NCBI GenBank assembly: GCA_014529385.2
Contig: CM043959.1
Span: 86,461,529-86,525,528, forward strand
DNA from: Adiantum capillus-veneris
Taxonomy: Eukaryota; Streptophyta; Polypodiopsida; Polypodiales; Pteridaceae
Length of the DNA: 64,000 nucleotides
Direction: 5' to 3'
This document shows positions 42,873-54,831 of the stretch, in pieces. Made by a program: the position numbers and the translations under genes. The notes beneath the pieces are model-generated. The model was not told the DNA's origin, did no database searches, and worked only from the letters and a program-made list of their open reading frames with translations. Position 1 is the stretch's first letter; every line of letters begins with the position of its first letter.

Positions 42873-43059
42873 TTGGCTGCTAGAAACATTCACATATGAG
42901 GACAACCATGTTATGGACATCTTTGCCAGGTGTGGTGGTTTGGGGCTTGCTTGCACAAAGGAGATACGTCACTCTCTAATGTTAGAGGGTGATTTCTTTG
43001 TCTTCTCTGAGTGTTTAGAGAAGAAAGTTTGTGGTCCTCCTCCTGAGGAGGAAAACTAG
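42873..43059 (+). CDS. Methyltransferase-like gene, last exon with motif I-like segment
   Basis: Acceptor AACACAG, stop TAG 43057-43059. It reads YEDNHVMDIFARCGGLGLAC, then RHSLMLEGDFFVFSECLEKK. This resembles the cofactor-binding motif of DNA methyltransferases (hydrophobic strand, D-x-F-x-x-x-G-G, then E-x-D). A cofactor motif C-terminal to the catalytic loop is the permuted, beta-class order of N4-cytosine and N6-adenine enzymes. The family is inferred by eye, not by search. Confidence 0.6.
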
Positions 43060-43350
43060 TAGATTAGCTACTTCCATTGGTGGACAATTATTTTTGTGGC
43101 TTGACTCTATGTATTGTTTGAGATAGTATTTTTTTAATGCAACAACGAGCAACATATGGAGATTGTGGGTTTTTCCCTTGTCCCCACAAGGGTTTTTTCA
43201 TCCACAATCATGGTGCCTTGACTTGAAAATCGAGGCTCAATCTATATGTTGTTCAATTATGGGGAAAATGTTGTGTTTCTCATGTCATTATCTTGTTCTT
43301 GTTGTTCTTATTGGGGTTAGGGTAATGCAAGCAAATGCCTACTCAATAAT
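43060..43350. other. Non-coding 3' flank of the methyltransferase-like gene
   Basis: Nothing recognisable. A probable 3' untranslated region and spacer. Confidence 0.45.
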
Positions 43351-43353
43351 CAT

Positions 43354-43354
<1 letters not shown>

Positions 43355-43426
<72 letters not shown>

Positions 43427-43436
43427 GGGGGGGGGG
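43355..43436 (+). repeat. (GT)n followed by a long poly-G run
   Basis: (GT)n to about 43392, then 33 consecutive G (43393-43425), one T and 10 more G. Confidence 0.95.
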
Positions 43437-43440
43437 TCTC

Positions 43441-43540
43441 TCTTATTCTCTCTAATTGCTTATAGCATGAACAAGATAAAGACTCATTACTAGAGTAGAC
43501 TTCAATTTTCCTCATACCAAAAATTCAAAGATTTCACTTT

Positions 43541-43576
<36 letters not shown>

Positions 43577-43670
43577 TCTCTCTAATTGCTTGTAGAGAAA
43601 ACAAGATAGAGACTTGTTGCCAGGGTAGACTTCAACTTATCTCATGCAAGATATTTAAATATTTCACTTT

Positions 43671-43745
<75 letters not shown>

Positions 43746-43832
43746 GACTTATAATGCGAACAAGATAAAGACTCGTTGTGCTAGAGTAGACTTCAACTTA
43801 CCTCATACCAAAAATTCAAATATTTTACTTTG
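43441..43832 (+). repeat. Three diverged tandem units separated by (CT)n
   Basis: Units starting near 43441, 43573 and 43742 share an ACAAGATA(A/G)AGACT core and GAGTAGACTTCAA-like text, and the first two end in (CT)n (43541-43572 and 43672-43741). Period about 130-170 bp depending on CT length. Confidence 0.85.
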
Positions 43833-44403
43833 TACTAAAATTCTTGTGGATCATAAACATAGACTTTGTGACGATCTTTCTTATAAATACTACGTATATG
43901 ACATTGCAGTATCAATATATTGACATTGATATGGTTATTTTTTTAAAAATCAAATCTATGTTGTATTACGATGGCCCTTAATTGTGTCACAAACATGTAG
44001 AGCACAAATTTTTTACTATGCATTTTATCGACCTAGTTCAAAAGCTATATACCTTAGTATGTGCAAAAGGTTACATCTGATTTTTCTACCCACAAAAAGC
44101 TCTAACTTTGTAGAGAAAGCTCTAAATGAAAAGCTCCTATATTTAATATCCCCATCAAAAGATGTACCAAGAGTTTTTTAATAAAATCCCTAGGTTTCAA
44201 GGATGATAGTGTTTTTTGTTTTGTGATAATCCAATATGGCAAGGAGGTAATTGGAGAAATATCCGGTTGGTGGTTCACCCTTCCCAGATAAGCAAAACAA
44301 CACGCATGGATCATTAAAGAGCATCGCACACATTGTATTCTTATAAGAGAATCTTTCACAAAGGTTGAATGTAGGTTGAAGCCTATTCTCTAGCGCGCAC
44401 GTG

Positions 44404-44436
<33 letters not shown>

Positions 44437-45338
44437 AGCTGCACTTTGTAGTACTTGCAAAGACACACTCACAGTGCTAGCAATTAGCACTCACTACCCC
44501 TTGCATTGCGGCATGCACGCACTCATGATTCCCCAAACACAAGCAAATGCTACTTGGTAAACCTCCAGGCAAAACAAGCACACGAGAGATTGGTTCTCCA
44601 CCCCTTGACGTAGCACATAAGGTTACACTTGCGATTTTTTTCAAATTGCATGTTTTGTGGCTTGTTAGTTACACACATGTACACAATCATATGCATAAGG
44701 GTTTAAACGAGCTCTGTATAGTGCACCATCTTTTAAATATCATGAAATCATTACGTATATATGTAGCAGGGAAAGAACAAGCGGCTATATTTCCATTGAT
44801 ATACATACTAGTATGCATCAAACCGTCTCTGTAATGTATTTTTTGCCATAATAACGAGATAAGTTAGGCAATATAAACAATTCGCACACAAGCACATGCA
44901 TGCTCATAAACCTCTTTCTTAGTAGAAAAAAGTATGGCAATATTATGGTTTGTACACACACATACACACGGGCATACACACCAGATCCACACAACACTTG
45001 AAGAAGGATTTCACACAGGCAACACAGTAGCATGTATACACACACATGCAATCATGTGCATAGTTTATCAATAACATATAACAGTGGTAAAAAACATATG
45101 TAATAATCATCATCCTAAAACTAATACCATTTTTGAAGTCTATACAGTAAGGAAGTTGCAGAGTTTTGGGTAATAAGTGTGATTACAAGTACACAAATGA
45201 TGACAACAAATTCGGTTCAAGTACCAAGATACAATTGTTTTGAATTTGTGCATAAGTTCTCTATACGTGCTGAGCAAGCACTTAAATCGATTAAAAAAAA
45301 GGCTCTCTCTTTTTTTGAAAAAGTATTGTACGATCTTT
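43833..45338. other. Non-coding, with a (CA)n tract
   Basis: AT-rich spacer containing (CA)n at 44403-44431 and scattered short CA-rich patches. Small open frames here have no coding character. Confidence 0.6.
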
Positions 45339-45905
45339 GATAATTGGTTAGCATTAATAGTGGTATTGGTAAAGATATAGCATCTGGATTATGACAACCT
45401 CCTCTAAGGATAAATGATACAATGATTACTTCTGGTTATTTTTGAAAAAAGAGTGATGTTACAAAGGAAATGCTGCCAAAAATTTTAGGAAGTAATTCTA
45501 TAGTATCACAAGTGAGCAACATGTTGGTTGTTTTTTCAAAATAAGCACTTGGGTGTATATACCATAGTAGTAAACATTTGGCGGAATCATAAAAAGACAT
45601 ATGTGTATACTCATAAATACTTATAAAGTGGGGCAAAATATGGGGCTCTAACATAGGATATTAACTAAATGTTTCTAATTCTCTTTGGTAAACAGGGTTA
45701 CAGATAGACAACTCAGATGAGCATTACTCGGGATTCATTTAAGCTACAACAAAATCGGGACAAGCTTATGGTTGCACATAATAGACAAAAGAAAATCAAG
45801 CCAATAGCAATTAGGGACCCTATCGCTAGACTCTAAACCATGTAAAGACATCAAATTGTTCAGAGACCGAAATAGACCCTACATACATTATAGAATTTAT
45901 AGACA
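45339..45905 (+). mobile_element. Penelope-like copy B, 5' part
   Basis: Matches 22143-22735 over most of its length with many point differences. Similarity begins abruptly at ATAATTG in both copies, suggesting the element's 5' limit. Similarity ends near 45892, after which unrelated DNA intervenes. Confidence 0.75.
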
Positions 45906-46175
45906 TTTAATTGTGGCCCACAATTGAACTCTTAAAAATTAAAAGAATGAAATACCCCACAACTCGAAATTTCTCTCCCCATTCAAGGTGTCAGTATTAG
46001 GATTGGGTTTTGTTGGTATTTTAACTATTTTAAGGCATTTTTCTCGTTTTTGAAGAATAAAAATGTTAGCTACATTTTTAAAAATATGCTATAATGCCAA
46101 GAAAATCATAATCTCGTTAAAATTTGAAGGTCAAGGATTCCCCTGGTGAGACGGAGTCCCTATGAGCTTGACGAT

Positions 46176-46336
<161 letters not shown>

Positions 46337-46434
46337 CTATGTGATGGTCTCTCTCTCTTGTGCACACATGGTCTAAAACGTGGATAACAACCCCTTCATT
46401 TGCATGCATGTCCTCAAAGCGAGACATCCCTTTC

Positions 46435-47240
46435 CTGTAAGGTATGATTTTTGTTCTAGAGTCACTAGAAAGTGAGGGAATGAGAGAAGAAAGGAATTAT
46501 CCCACCTGAAATGGTGCAAGACTATAGAGCTACCTAAAGCTCCTTAATCATTTTCCAAGTTTGCATTACATGTGTCATGTCTATGGTGAGCTTGTGATGG
46601 GTTAGCAACTACTCAAGATCGTATTTATGAGTCCAAGTTAATCTATCTTGGAACTTAATTCGCTTGAGTGATAATCTAGTCTACACACACTCACTTGTGT
46701 GCACGATGTTTATCTATCACCCACCTTAGCTAGCACGATCCCATTCTCATCAAGTGATATCAGAGCTATGGTGTGCTAGCTAGATTTGTTATTATGCATT
46801 TGTGTGTTAGTGATTAGCATCTCTATTAGTAATTTTTAACCTCGTTACGATCTATTGACATTTTCCATAACTAGTTGCATCTCTCACTAATTAAGCCCTA
46901 ATCTAGCTATGTGTGGGCATGTCCTTGGCACACCCAAGAGGCCACTACCCTCCATGGCTAGGCAGGCTTGATTAGGGAGAGGATTAGTATTTTTTTGTGT
47001 TTGCATTTAGAACACATTTTATGTCGATTTTGTGCTAATTTGCATCTTCAATTAATTTCATCGAGTTCATTTTCTCCTTGCATTGCTCACATAATCTCGA
47101 AGCCGCCTTGTTGAGCTCTCCATAGACTCCTCAATCTCTCCATTCTAAGGCCAAAAGCCCCCCGCAACCCCATCACCGTCTTTTTTACTAAAATAAGGCA
47201 TGTGTGGCTACTTTGCATACTCTGTGAAGACAAGGATAAA
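46435..47240 (+). mobile_element. Probable LTR-retroelement remnant with iMet primer site
   Basis: TGATATCAGAGCTATGG at 46755-46771 differs by two bases from the iMet primer-binding site. The DNA to its left (about 46435-46753) would be the LTR and that to its right the leader. No coding region or second LTR follows, so only an end fragment remains, inserted in Penelope-like copy B. Confidence 0.45.
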
Positions 47241-47499
47241 ATTATTTACCAATAATAGAGCAATAAGCTTGTGCACTTGAGCTCAAACCCCACTGTGCTA
47301 TTTTTTGCTTGTGGCAAGCTGGGCGGACGCATGCAGGTGTTATAGTATGATTTGGTATTACTATCTATAATCAAGTACTCCCTCTCTATTTTCATTAGGA
47401 ATGTTTTTAATGAAAGGCTCACTACTGTCATTTAAATTCCGTTACAATCAATGTTATATAGCCTAATTCCGTTACACTATATATTGGGGAAACTATCAT

Positions 47500-49021
47500 G
47501 ATCACATTTTAGAAGAAGTTCCTTAACCATGGGATTAATAAAAAACCATGGTTTAAGAAGAAAAACCCTATCTATAGATGAGATCAACTACCTCCTTAAA
47601 CATCTATCTATTTGTGGGCTAGACAAATTGGCAAAAACCCCTGTGTTCATATATAAGAAACTTGCAAGGATGGCAGCTTGTGAAAGAACGTTGTCTCCTG
47701 AGTTTAAGTTTTCACTTGATTGTGAAGAAAACATATTAAAAACATCTTTGGAGTTTATGAACAATATGGATATCCCCCCTCCAGACACAAAAATGTTATC
47801 ATATATCATGGGAAATTTTAAACTACACAAAAGAAAATTTCAATGGATTACTGATGCCCACAACTTTGTCTTTTCCACTATTACTTCTTTAATCCTAAAA
47901 ATGTTGAAAACGTTTAGCATTTCCTTTCATGGTTGTGGAAGGGTTTCACACCAAAGTAATTAATTTTAGTCGCATAAATCCTAATGCATATTGGATGATC
48001 GAGCATCAGTATAATTTTTTGGTTAACCTTCTTGAAAACATCATTGATATATATACCTTTGATGTAAAAGCTTGCTATGAAGCCATACCACACACAAGTC
48101 CTGATAGTTTAATAAAATCCATTGAAAGTATCATAAGAACTATCAAATATGATGGACTTTTGAGATTTATACCATCTCGTAATAAGATGACTTTAGTTAA
48201 GAAACCAAAGGAGGTTAAATTTTTCTTTGAATATTTTTTATTTCTAAACATATTCATTCTTAATATCTGCTTTATGAAATTGGGAGACCATATTTTTCAA
48301 CAAATAACTAGAATCCCCATGTGGTATTCTTGCTCACTGCTATGGTGCAACTTGTAGTTAGGATGATTTGAGTTTGAATTTATATGTAAAATTTCTCTTT
48401 TAGGGAAATTGGACATGATCACAACATTTTTGCATACATATAGATACATGGATGATCTAATGTTTATAAACAATAAGTTTGTGGATAGATATTTGTTGTA
48501 TTGCAATCCCCTATCCATAGAGAACCTCTTTTCTATATACCCGTGGAGAATATTAAAATTCAAGAAAACATTCCAACAGTATTCTATTGTGTTTTTAAGC
48601 ATGTAGATAACACTACATATGCCATTTATTGGGGGATGCCAATCTTCCCTTGCCTAGAAAAAGTAAAAATTGCCTTGCAGTAGTGTAATCTTTATTCAAG
48701 CCCAAAGGAATAGACCATTGAAAATGGCTACTAAGGTGTGCATATCATAGATACTACCCATCATATATAATATTTTCCATGCTACATATGCACTATTGAG
48801 CATACATAAACTTATAACTTTGTTTGAAAAAAAAAAGGGTTTTCTAGGAAAACACTCATTAGGCTTTTATCTTGAAATTCGTGATTGAATATATTTTCCC
48901 TCGAATTAGGTATAATATCAAGTTGATTATTGAATCACTAGAAGGGGGATAGGTCCACTTGGTGCTCTATCCCCCACCAAGTGGACATTTTTTTGGGTTG
49001 GGAAGGGCCACACACACACAC
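47500..49021 (+). pseudogene. Penelope-like reverse transcriptase and 3' end, copy B
   Basis: Reverse transcriptase pieces parallel copy A. The YIMGNFKLHKRKFQWITDAH block is near 47805, motif A TFDVKACYEAIPH near 48057, and the YMDD box RYMDDLMF at 48442-48465. Frames 47529-47963, 47929-48357 and 48409-48606 are mutually shifted, with breaks at other sites than in copy A. The two copies therefore decayed independently. Paired repeats and (CA)n end the element. Confidence 0.6.
48944..48986 (+). other. Interleaved inverted repeats over the stop codon (copy B)
   Basis: GGGGATAG (48945-48952) pairs with CTATCCCC (48967-48974). GTCCACTTGGTG (48953-48964) pairs with CACCAAGTGGAC (48975-48986). The design is as in copy A, but with stems of 8 and 12 bp. 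Confidence 0.75.
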
Positions 49022-49049
49022 TAGTCACTAATAAAAGGGCTCTTTCATA

Positions 49050-49164
49050 GTGGTACACTACTTCTCATAGGATCTGACACTGCACACACATACTCCCTTA
49101 CCACTACTGAAGTAATCCTCACTGGGCCACATGCATTAACACTAATAATAACATTTGCATTATG
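49050..49164 (+). repeat. Dispersed repeat, partner of 56101-56220
   Basis: About 115 bp similar in inverted orientation to 56101-56220 (shared TACACTACTTCTCA and GCATTAACACTAATAAT). Function and family unknown. Confidence 0.7.
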
Positions 49165-49520
49165 TTCTAACATTGTTGCATTATCAGCTAATGTAATACC
49201 TCTTAGAAACATTGACAATCTAAATTGCATTTATATGCACGTATAACAAAAATTATATGTATAATTTGGTACTATACGTTGTATATCCATATAGTATATA
49301 TCCAAATAAAACATAATTTGATCAAAATATGTTTTACTCTATAAACAAAAGCACCACGATAATTCTTTCAAACTGTCGTGAATACGATGTTTGCGATGGA
49401 GACACACACAGGGCAAGTAGCCATAGGTAACCGTTTTTGCTACTTTTTTTTGTTTTTTCTTTGAATTTGTATTTGCTAGAGCTTTTGTTGTGGAGCATTT
49501 CTCACACCTCGGTGTTAGTT
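49165..49520. other. Non-coding, nothing recognised
   Basis: AT-rich spacer between the dispersed repeat and the minisatellite. Confidence 0.4.
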
Positions 49521-50515
49521 TGTAGGTTAGGGCCCTCTCTTTGACTGTGTTGACCCTCGTGTCACACTATAAAGAGAGAGATAGAGTTTAGACACCCATC
49601 CATGGCTGTGTTGATCCTCGTGACACACTGCAAGGGAGATTTAGACTTTAGATACTTTGTCCATGATTGTTGCTGACCTCCGTATTGCACTACAAGGAGT
49701 AGCTTAGGATGTACAATTAGATTCCCCGTCTCTGGTTGTTGCTAATCACCCTGTTGTACCGTAGGAAGATTGGGTTTAATAGATTTCTTGTACCATCGTG
49801 TCACACTAGAGGGAGGGGTTAGGCATTTTAAATCCTTCATTCTTGGTTGTTGTTGACCATCGCACCGCACTACTGCAGAAAGATTGGGTTAAATAGATTC
49901 CCCATCTCTGGTTGTTGCTGACCACCGTATCACATTGCAGGGAGAGGTTAGGTATTATAAATCCTTTGTTCCTAGCTATTGCTAATCACCACGTTGCATT
50001 GCAGGTTGATTGGATTTAATAAATTCCCCGTCTCTAGCTGTTATTGACCACCTATATTGCACTGCAGGGAGGCGTTAGGTATTTTAAATCCTTCATTCCT
50101 GGTTGTTGCTGACCACCGTGTCGCATTGCAGGTTGATTGGATTTAATAAATTCCCCGTCTCTCTGTTTGTTGATGACCACTATGTCGCACTGCAAGGAGG
50201 GGTTAGGTATTTCAAATCCTCCATTCCTGGTTTTTGCTAGTCACTGCATCACACCGCAGGTTGATTGGCTTTAATAGATTCCCCATCTCTAGTTGTTGAT
50301 GACCACCATGTTGCACTGCAGGGAGGGGTTAGGTATTTTAAATCCTTCGTCCCTGGCTGTTCCGACTACCACGTCACACTGCAGGGAGATTGGTTTTAAT
50401 AGGTTCTTTGTCCCTGGTTGTTGCTGACCACCATGTCGCACTGCAATAAGGGGTTATGTATTTTTAGATCTTTTGTTACTAGTTGTTGACCATCACATCG
50501 CACTGCAAAAAGAGG
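49521..50515 (+). repeat. Dimeric minisatellite, about 127-bp period
   Basis: Two alternating monomers of roughly 60-66 bp share GGTTGTTGCTGACCACC and a CGCACTGCAGG block. One monomer type adds ATTCCCCGTCTCT, the other AGGTATTTTAAATCCTTC. About fifteen diverged monomers are present. Confidence 0.88.
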
Positions 50516-50708
50516 TATCATATCATATAGTTGCTCATTTTCAACTAATACATATCATTGTTTCTCTTTGCAAACTATTGTAATTTTAGAATTGTAATGA
50601 TCATTTTAATTCATGAAATTATTTTATATTTTTCTATTTGCAATCATATAATTCAAAGTTATATCTATTCTAGATCTACCTTAATTTTATTTGCTTCGTG
50701 CATTTTCA

Positions 50709-51800
50709 GGCTTCAGTCATGGAAGAGACAAAGTATCGCGTCAGCATCGCAAAATCATTTGTCATGCTCTTATTTTATCTCTCTATGGAGCTTCAAATGA
50801 TCATTTGCATCGGGCATTTGATCCACTTCAGCCAAAGATCAACGATTTTGTGATTGAACTTGTTGTGGCTGAAGCTATGCAGAGCATTCTCTATTCCATT
50901 TGACCCAACTCTATGTACTAATGGAGTTATGCACAACATAATAAAGCAATTATTGGGCCAAGTCACTAGAAGGTTTGACAATATTGTTCATCCAAAAATC
51001 AAAGCCAAACCTGGAATCAGAGAGCAAATGCAACTTGTGTCATAGCTACATTCAGAATTGAAGAGCAAGGATAGGGCCAAAGGCTCTTTTAAACGTCCTA
51101 GGATTGAAGAGGATGTGCCTTCTCCTTCAGGTGACGAGTACATTTGGATGATACTACATGTCCTCCTATCCTACACTTACTTGGGGACCATTCTATCTTT
51201 CACCTTCAAGCACCCCAGATAGGTGAAGGACGTTTTGAAAATGTGAAACAAGTTTTAGTGGACCATCCCCTCTTCAAAGATCACGTCTATACGGCAAAGA
51301 TCTTCAAGGACCCGATATGAAGCAAGACAACTTAGGAAGCAACAACTATTGTTGTCCAACATCGTGGCATGATATTGCCCCATTCTCTTATTCGTTATAG
51401 CAAAAGGCCCATGTTGATCTTCAAGCTTTGGAATGGAGGTCACCTTGAGTAGTGGATTCAGGCTTGCCATCATGATGGAATCAAGCCTGCAATCAGAGAG
51501 TTTTAGCACACATTTGGAATTGTACAATAGTTCATAGACAACATTTTGCCAATCTACAACTCTCTTTTGTAGACCATGAAATTCGTGCATAGTCACGATT
51601 TCATTCACAACGACCTGCATACTAGAAATATTCTACTACATTTTGGCGAGCGAGGAGTGTATGCTGAGATCACGGACTGGGGACAAAGTACACCATCGAA
51701 CCCTTTGGCAACATTTTCAAGCTCCTGAATCTCAACCCTCAAACTAGAGCTCAATTCGAGCGAGATTATTCATGGACTGTCCTTAAAATATCAACACCAA
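50709..51800 (+). pseudogene. Protein kinase pseudogene
   Basis: Kinase landmarks appear in order on the plus strand in one frame: glycine loop IGEGRFENV (51219-51245), the ATP-binding lysine in YTAKIFKDP (51288 on), PMLIFKLWNGGHLE (about 51410), catalytic loop FIHNDLHTRNILLHF (51600 on) and DWG in place of DFG (ITDWGQS, 51668 on). Several in-frame stops lie between them, so it is not functional as written. Upstream, a broken region (GRDKVSRQHRKIICHALILS; FDPTLCTNGVMHNIIKQLLG) may be the N-terminal part of the same protein. Confidence 0.65.
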
Positions 51801-52245
51801 TCCTCCTCCTTTCACCAAAGCATCTGATATTTATATAGTCTGTTATATATGCTTAAGCGCTTACTTGCATGTATTCTAGAACCCCCTGAGGTTCCCAGGC
51901 ATGAATTTTTGTGAAACATAAACAAACACATTTCTATTGGAAAATTTCTCAAACCCTTAGATAGGCCTAAAATATGGGATTTAAGCCTTTGTTTGAATGG
52001 AGTCCATAATGTTGGCTACCATGCTGTAACCGATTCTGTCTTGAGGCCTGTTGATGATTAAACAAGTAACAATATTTTTTTCCATTGATGGTGTGCAATG
52101 TGTGGTGTTATTTCAGTTTAGATTTTCAATTAAGTCTTTAAAGTTCTTCAAGTTAGGGTTTTAAAGTATTTCAAGTTGGATCTTTAAAATTCTTTAAAGT
52201 ATCTCTCTTTTTTAAGTACATATAAACTTCACTCATTGAAGTTTA
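51801..52245. other. Non-coding, nothing recognised
   Basis: AT-rich, with a short internal reiteration of AAAGT(A/T)CTTCAAGTT-like text near 52135-52205. Confidence 0.4.
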
Positions 52246-52895
52246 TTGTTTTGCAATTCAAACATGAAAGATATTGCTCTTGACCAAAATGCACAGCAGC
52301 TTGATGATCCTTTGCTTAATCACATATTGACACAACAAATTTACAAAGACGAAGAAATTCGGGTGGCTCAAGGGGATCTTAGGGCTTTGGCTACGTCCCA
52401 TTGGCTACGTCCCAATTGGACGAATCAAAAATTCAAGGGGAGCGACTGAATTAGAGGCAATGCAGGCAGTTGTGCCCAAATCATTTCGTACGAAATACAT
52501 TGTTTCGAGTTAGTGGAATTGCTAAGGCATCTTCTTTCTTAAAAGTTTCACATTTGCAACACATTGTACTCGCAAGAAATATACTTTAAAGATTTATCCA
52601 AGTATACACATCGCCACCAAATAATAGTCAAGTGGCAATTTACTTTGTGCAACAATGCTATTGTTATTATGTATTGCGGCTCAAAGTAGATTGGAATGAT
52701 CGTCCCACTACAGGAGGCGTCGACAAAGGACGCTCGATCGAGAAGATTCATGCTCAGAAACCCAATCAAGAAGACCCTCCTCACAAAAGGGGTTACACAT
52801 ATTTGCATGAGAAAACAACGATCATTGAGCATCTCGCAACTCACGATGTGGATCTCGCAAGTCAAGGAGAGACCTTAGCCATGCTGCTTGCTTAG
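52246..52895 (+). other. Unassigned small open frames
   Basis: Frames 52246-52449 (NMKDIALDQNAQQLDDPLLN) and 52632-52895 (KGRSIEKIHAQKPNQEDPPH) have ordinary amino-acid composition but no recognised domain and no partners. They may be fragments of the same decayed gene neighbourhood as the kinase. Confidence 0.25.
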
Positions 52896-54213
52896 GGGGG
52901 TTACTACGTGTAAATTGTGTATATTGCATGAGTTCAAGGATTGTTTTTAAAAATCCTTGTCTGCGAATTTTTTACAAATAAAATACACCCTTTTTTTATT
53001 ACTCCATAATTCTCTCTCTACTCACCTTCTTCCATCTCCGTTGGTGAGCGCCATGCAAGCTCCTCCTCCTTCTCTCCCTCTTCCACCTGCCCAATTGGGA
53101 CACCTAGTGAGCTCATCCACCTTCTCTTACCTCCATTATAGCACCAAAAAAACTCCTCCCCCTTCTCTAGCACTCCACCTCCCATTGTCACACCAAGAAA
53201 CCTCCTCTCCTTTCTCTCCCTGTCCCACCTCCCTTTTTGTCACCAAGCAAGCAAGATGAAGTCTACGTACCACAAGATCTCATCAAAGGTGGAAGTGTAT
53301 ACATGCAACCATGTTTTGAGATGGTGGAATTTTGATCACCATTGGAAGGGAAATCTCCTTGGTTTAAAGAATTGAAGGGACAAGAGGAGCATAGCTATAA
53401 TCTATTTTTGCAATGTCGAGCAGGCGGTTGCAACAACTTGCTCAAAGGCAAACTTCCATCAAATTGTGAGTACCTATTCTAGCAACATAGAACTTTGTGT
53501 GTTGTCACATTGTAAGGTTTTTTCATTGTCCTAATTGTGATTTTGTTATCTTGCGGTCATTTTTTGGCGGAGGAGAAGTCACTTCACATCCTCTTGTGCA
53601 CTTTAAATAGCTTCATGCGGATGTTCGATCGATGGTTTTCTTCAACCTTTGCCCAAACAATTTGGTGCAAAGTAAAATTTTATTTTACTTACACTCCTAT
53701 GTTAACCTCACGATTGTGCATACAGTTATGGTAGACTTTCACTTCTTGATATAGTAAGTAGTTTCATTTTTCATTATTCCAAGTTCTTGCCATGCATGTA
53801 GTTTTGAGATATAATTTAAGTAGATTGTCAATATTTTTTTTTTGTTTTACAAATAATGCCTCATTATAACTATATAAATCTTTTACATTGGTTGACCATG
53901 AAGGTTCATAACTGAAAATACGACATGGAGGTTGAACATAAAGGTTTTTGGTACCTTCGAGGCTGAAGACAAAAGTTTTCAGTACCTTGGCCACCTCAGA
54001 GGACAAGTTGTGCAAGCTCCTTTTGTATTGTAGTACCAAAATCCCCCTTGTAAATTGTTATTCTTAGCAAAATGTAGAGTCTTAAACTCCTAACATGTGT
54101 ATTGAACTCGTCACGAGCCTATATTGATGTATAATCTCTTCATAAATTGCTACAATGTGTAGCATGTAACCCCTATTTTGCAATGAAAACGAGTTTTTGT
54201 TCATCAGTTCTTC

Positions 54214-54215
<2 letters not shown>
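52896..54215. other. Non-coding or decayed, with a Pro/Ser-rich patch
   Basis: CT-rich low-complexity DNA at 53010-53240. A short possible coding remnant near 53268-53470 includes PWFKELKGQEEHSYN and CRAGGCNNLLKGK. Otherwise nothing recognised. Confidence 0.35.

Positions 54216-54264
<49 letters not shown>
54216..54264 (+). repeat. (CT)n microsatellite
   Basis: About 24 CT units. Confidence 0.95.
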
Positions 54265-54266
<2 letters not shown>

Positions 54267-54831
54267 CATTTTAAAAGTCCAACATTCGTATACTAATCTT
54301 GTGTTGAATAGGTACAATGTCTAGAATGCATATGGAAATCAGAAGACTCAAATTCCTTTTGTTTTAGGGTGAAATAAGGATGAGTTCAATTAATAATTTT
54401 ATAATGCTCCTTACAAGAACCTTCTTGTAATATGTATGATAAATTGCAAAAATACTTATAACATTGATAAATTCTACTCTTTGCCTTGATGACATCTTCT
54501 TTAGATACCCAAAGCTTTGTATCTAACAAGAGCAAAACTTGGTGGCTCAAATAATTTTCCCAATTGTGGGATTATAAATCCCTTGTTCATTTTAAAATCA
54601 AATGTATATGTGGAATTCCTTGGTGGTGCGTTTCTTATTCTCTTAATTGCAATGAGATAGTGGTGCTTACAATTGAGCGAAAAGAAAAGTCTGGTAAGAA
54701 TGAAGTTGCTGGGTAGACAAGATCATCTTTATAAGTTGGGAGTAGAGGTATACCTATGAACTAGATGGAGTAATTGAAACAAAATTTAGAATTAAAGTTG
54801 TCAAAAGTCTAGTCCTTGAAGTCCAAATTCT

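Noticed and set aside
49521-50515. CRISPR-like array
   Set aside because: Units are contiguous diverged monomers without unique spacers of constant size, in a eukaryotic setting. The same holds for 20655-20965.
51255-51620. 121-residue minus-strand frame
   Set aside because: It is the antisense shadow of the plus-strand kinase pseudogene, whose catalytic motifs are recognisable.
53010-53240. Proline- and serine-rich secreted-type protein
   Set aside because: Low-complexity CT-rich DNA with no homologous pattern, no gene context and no convincing start.
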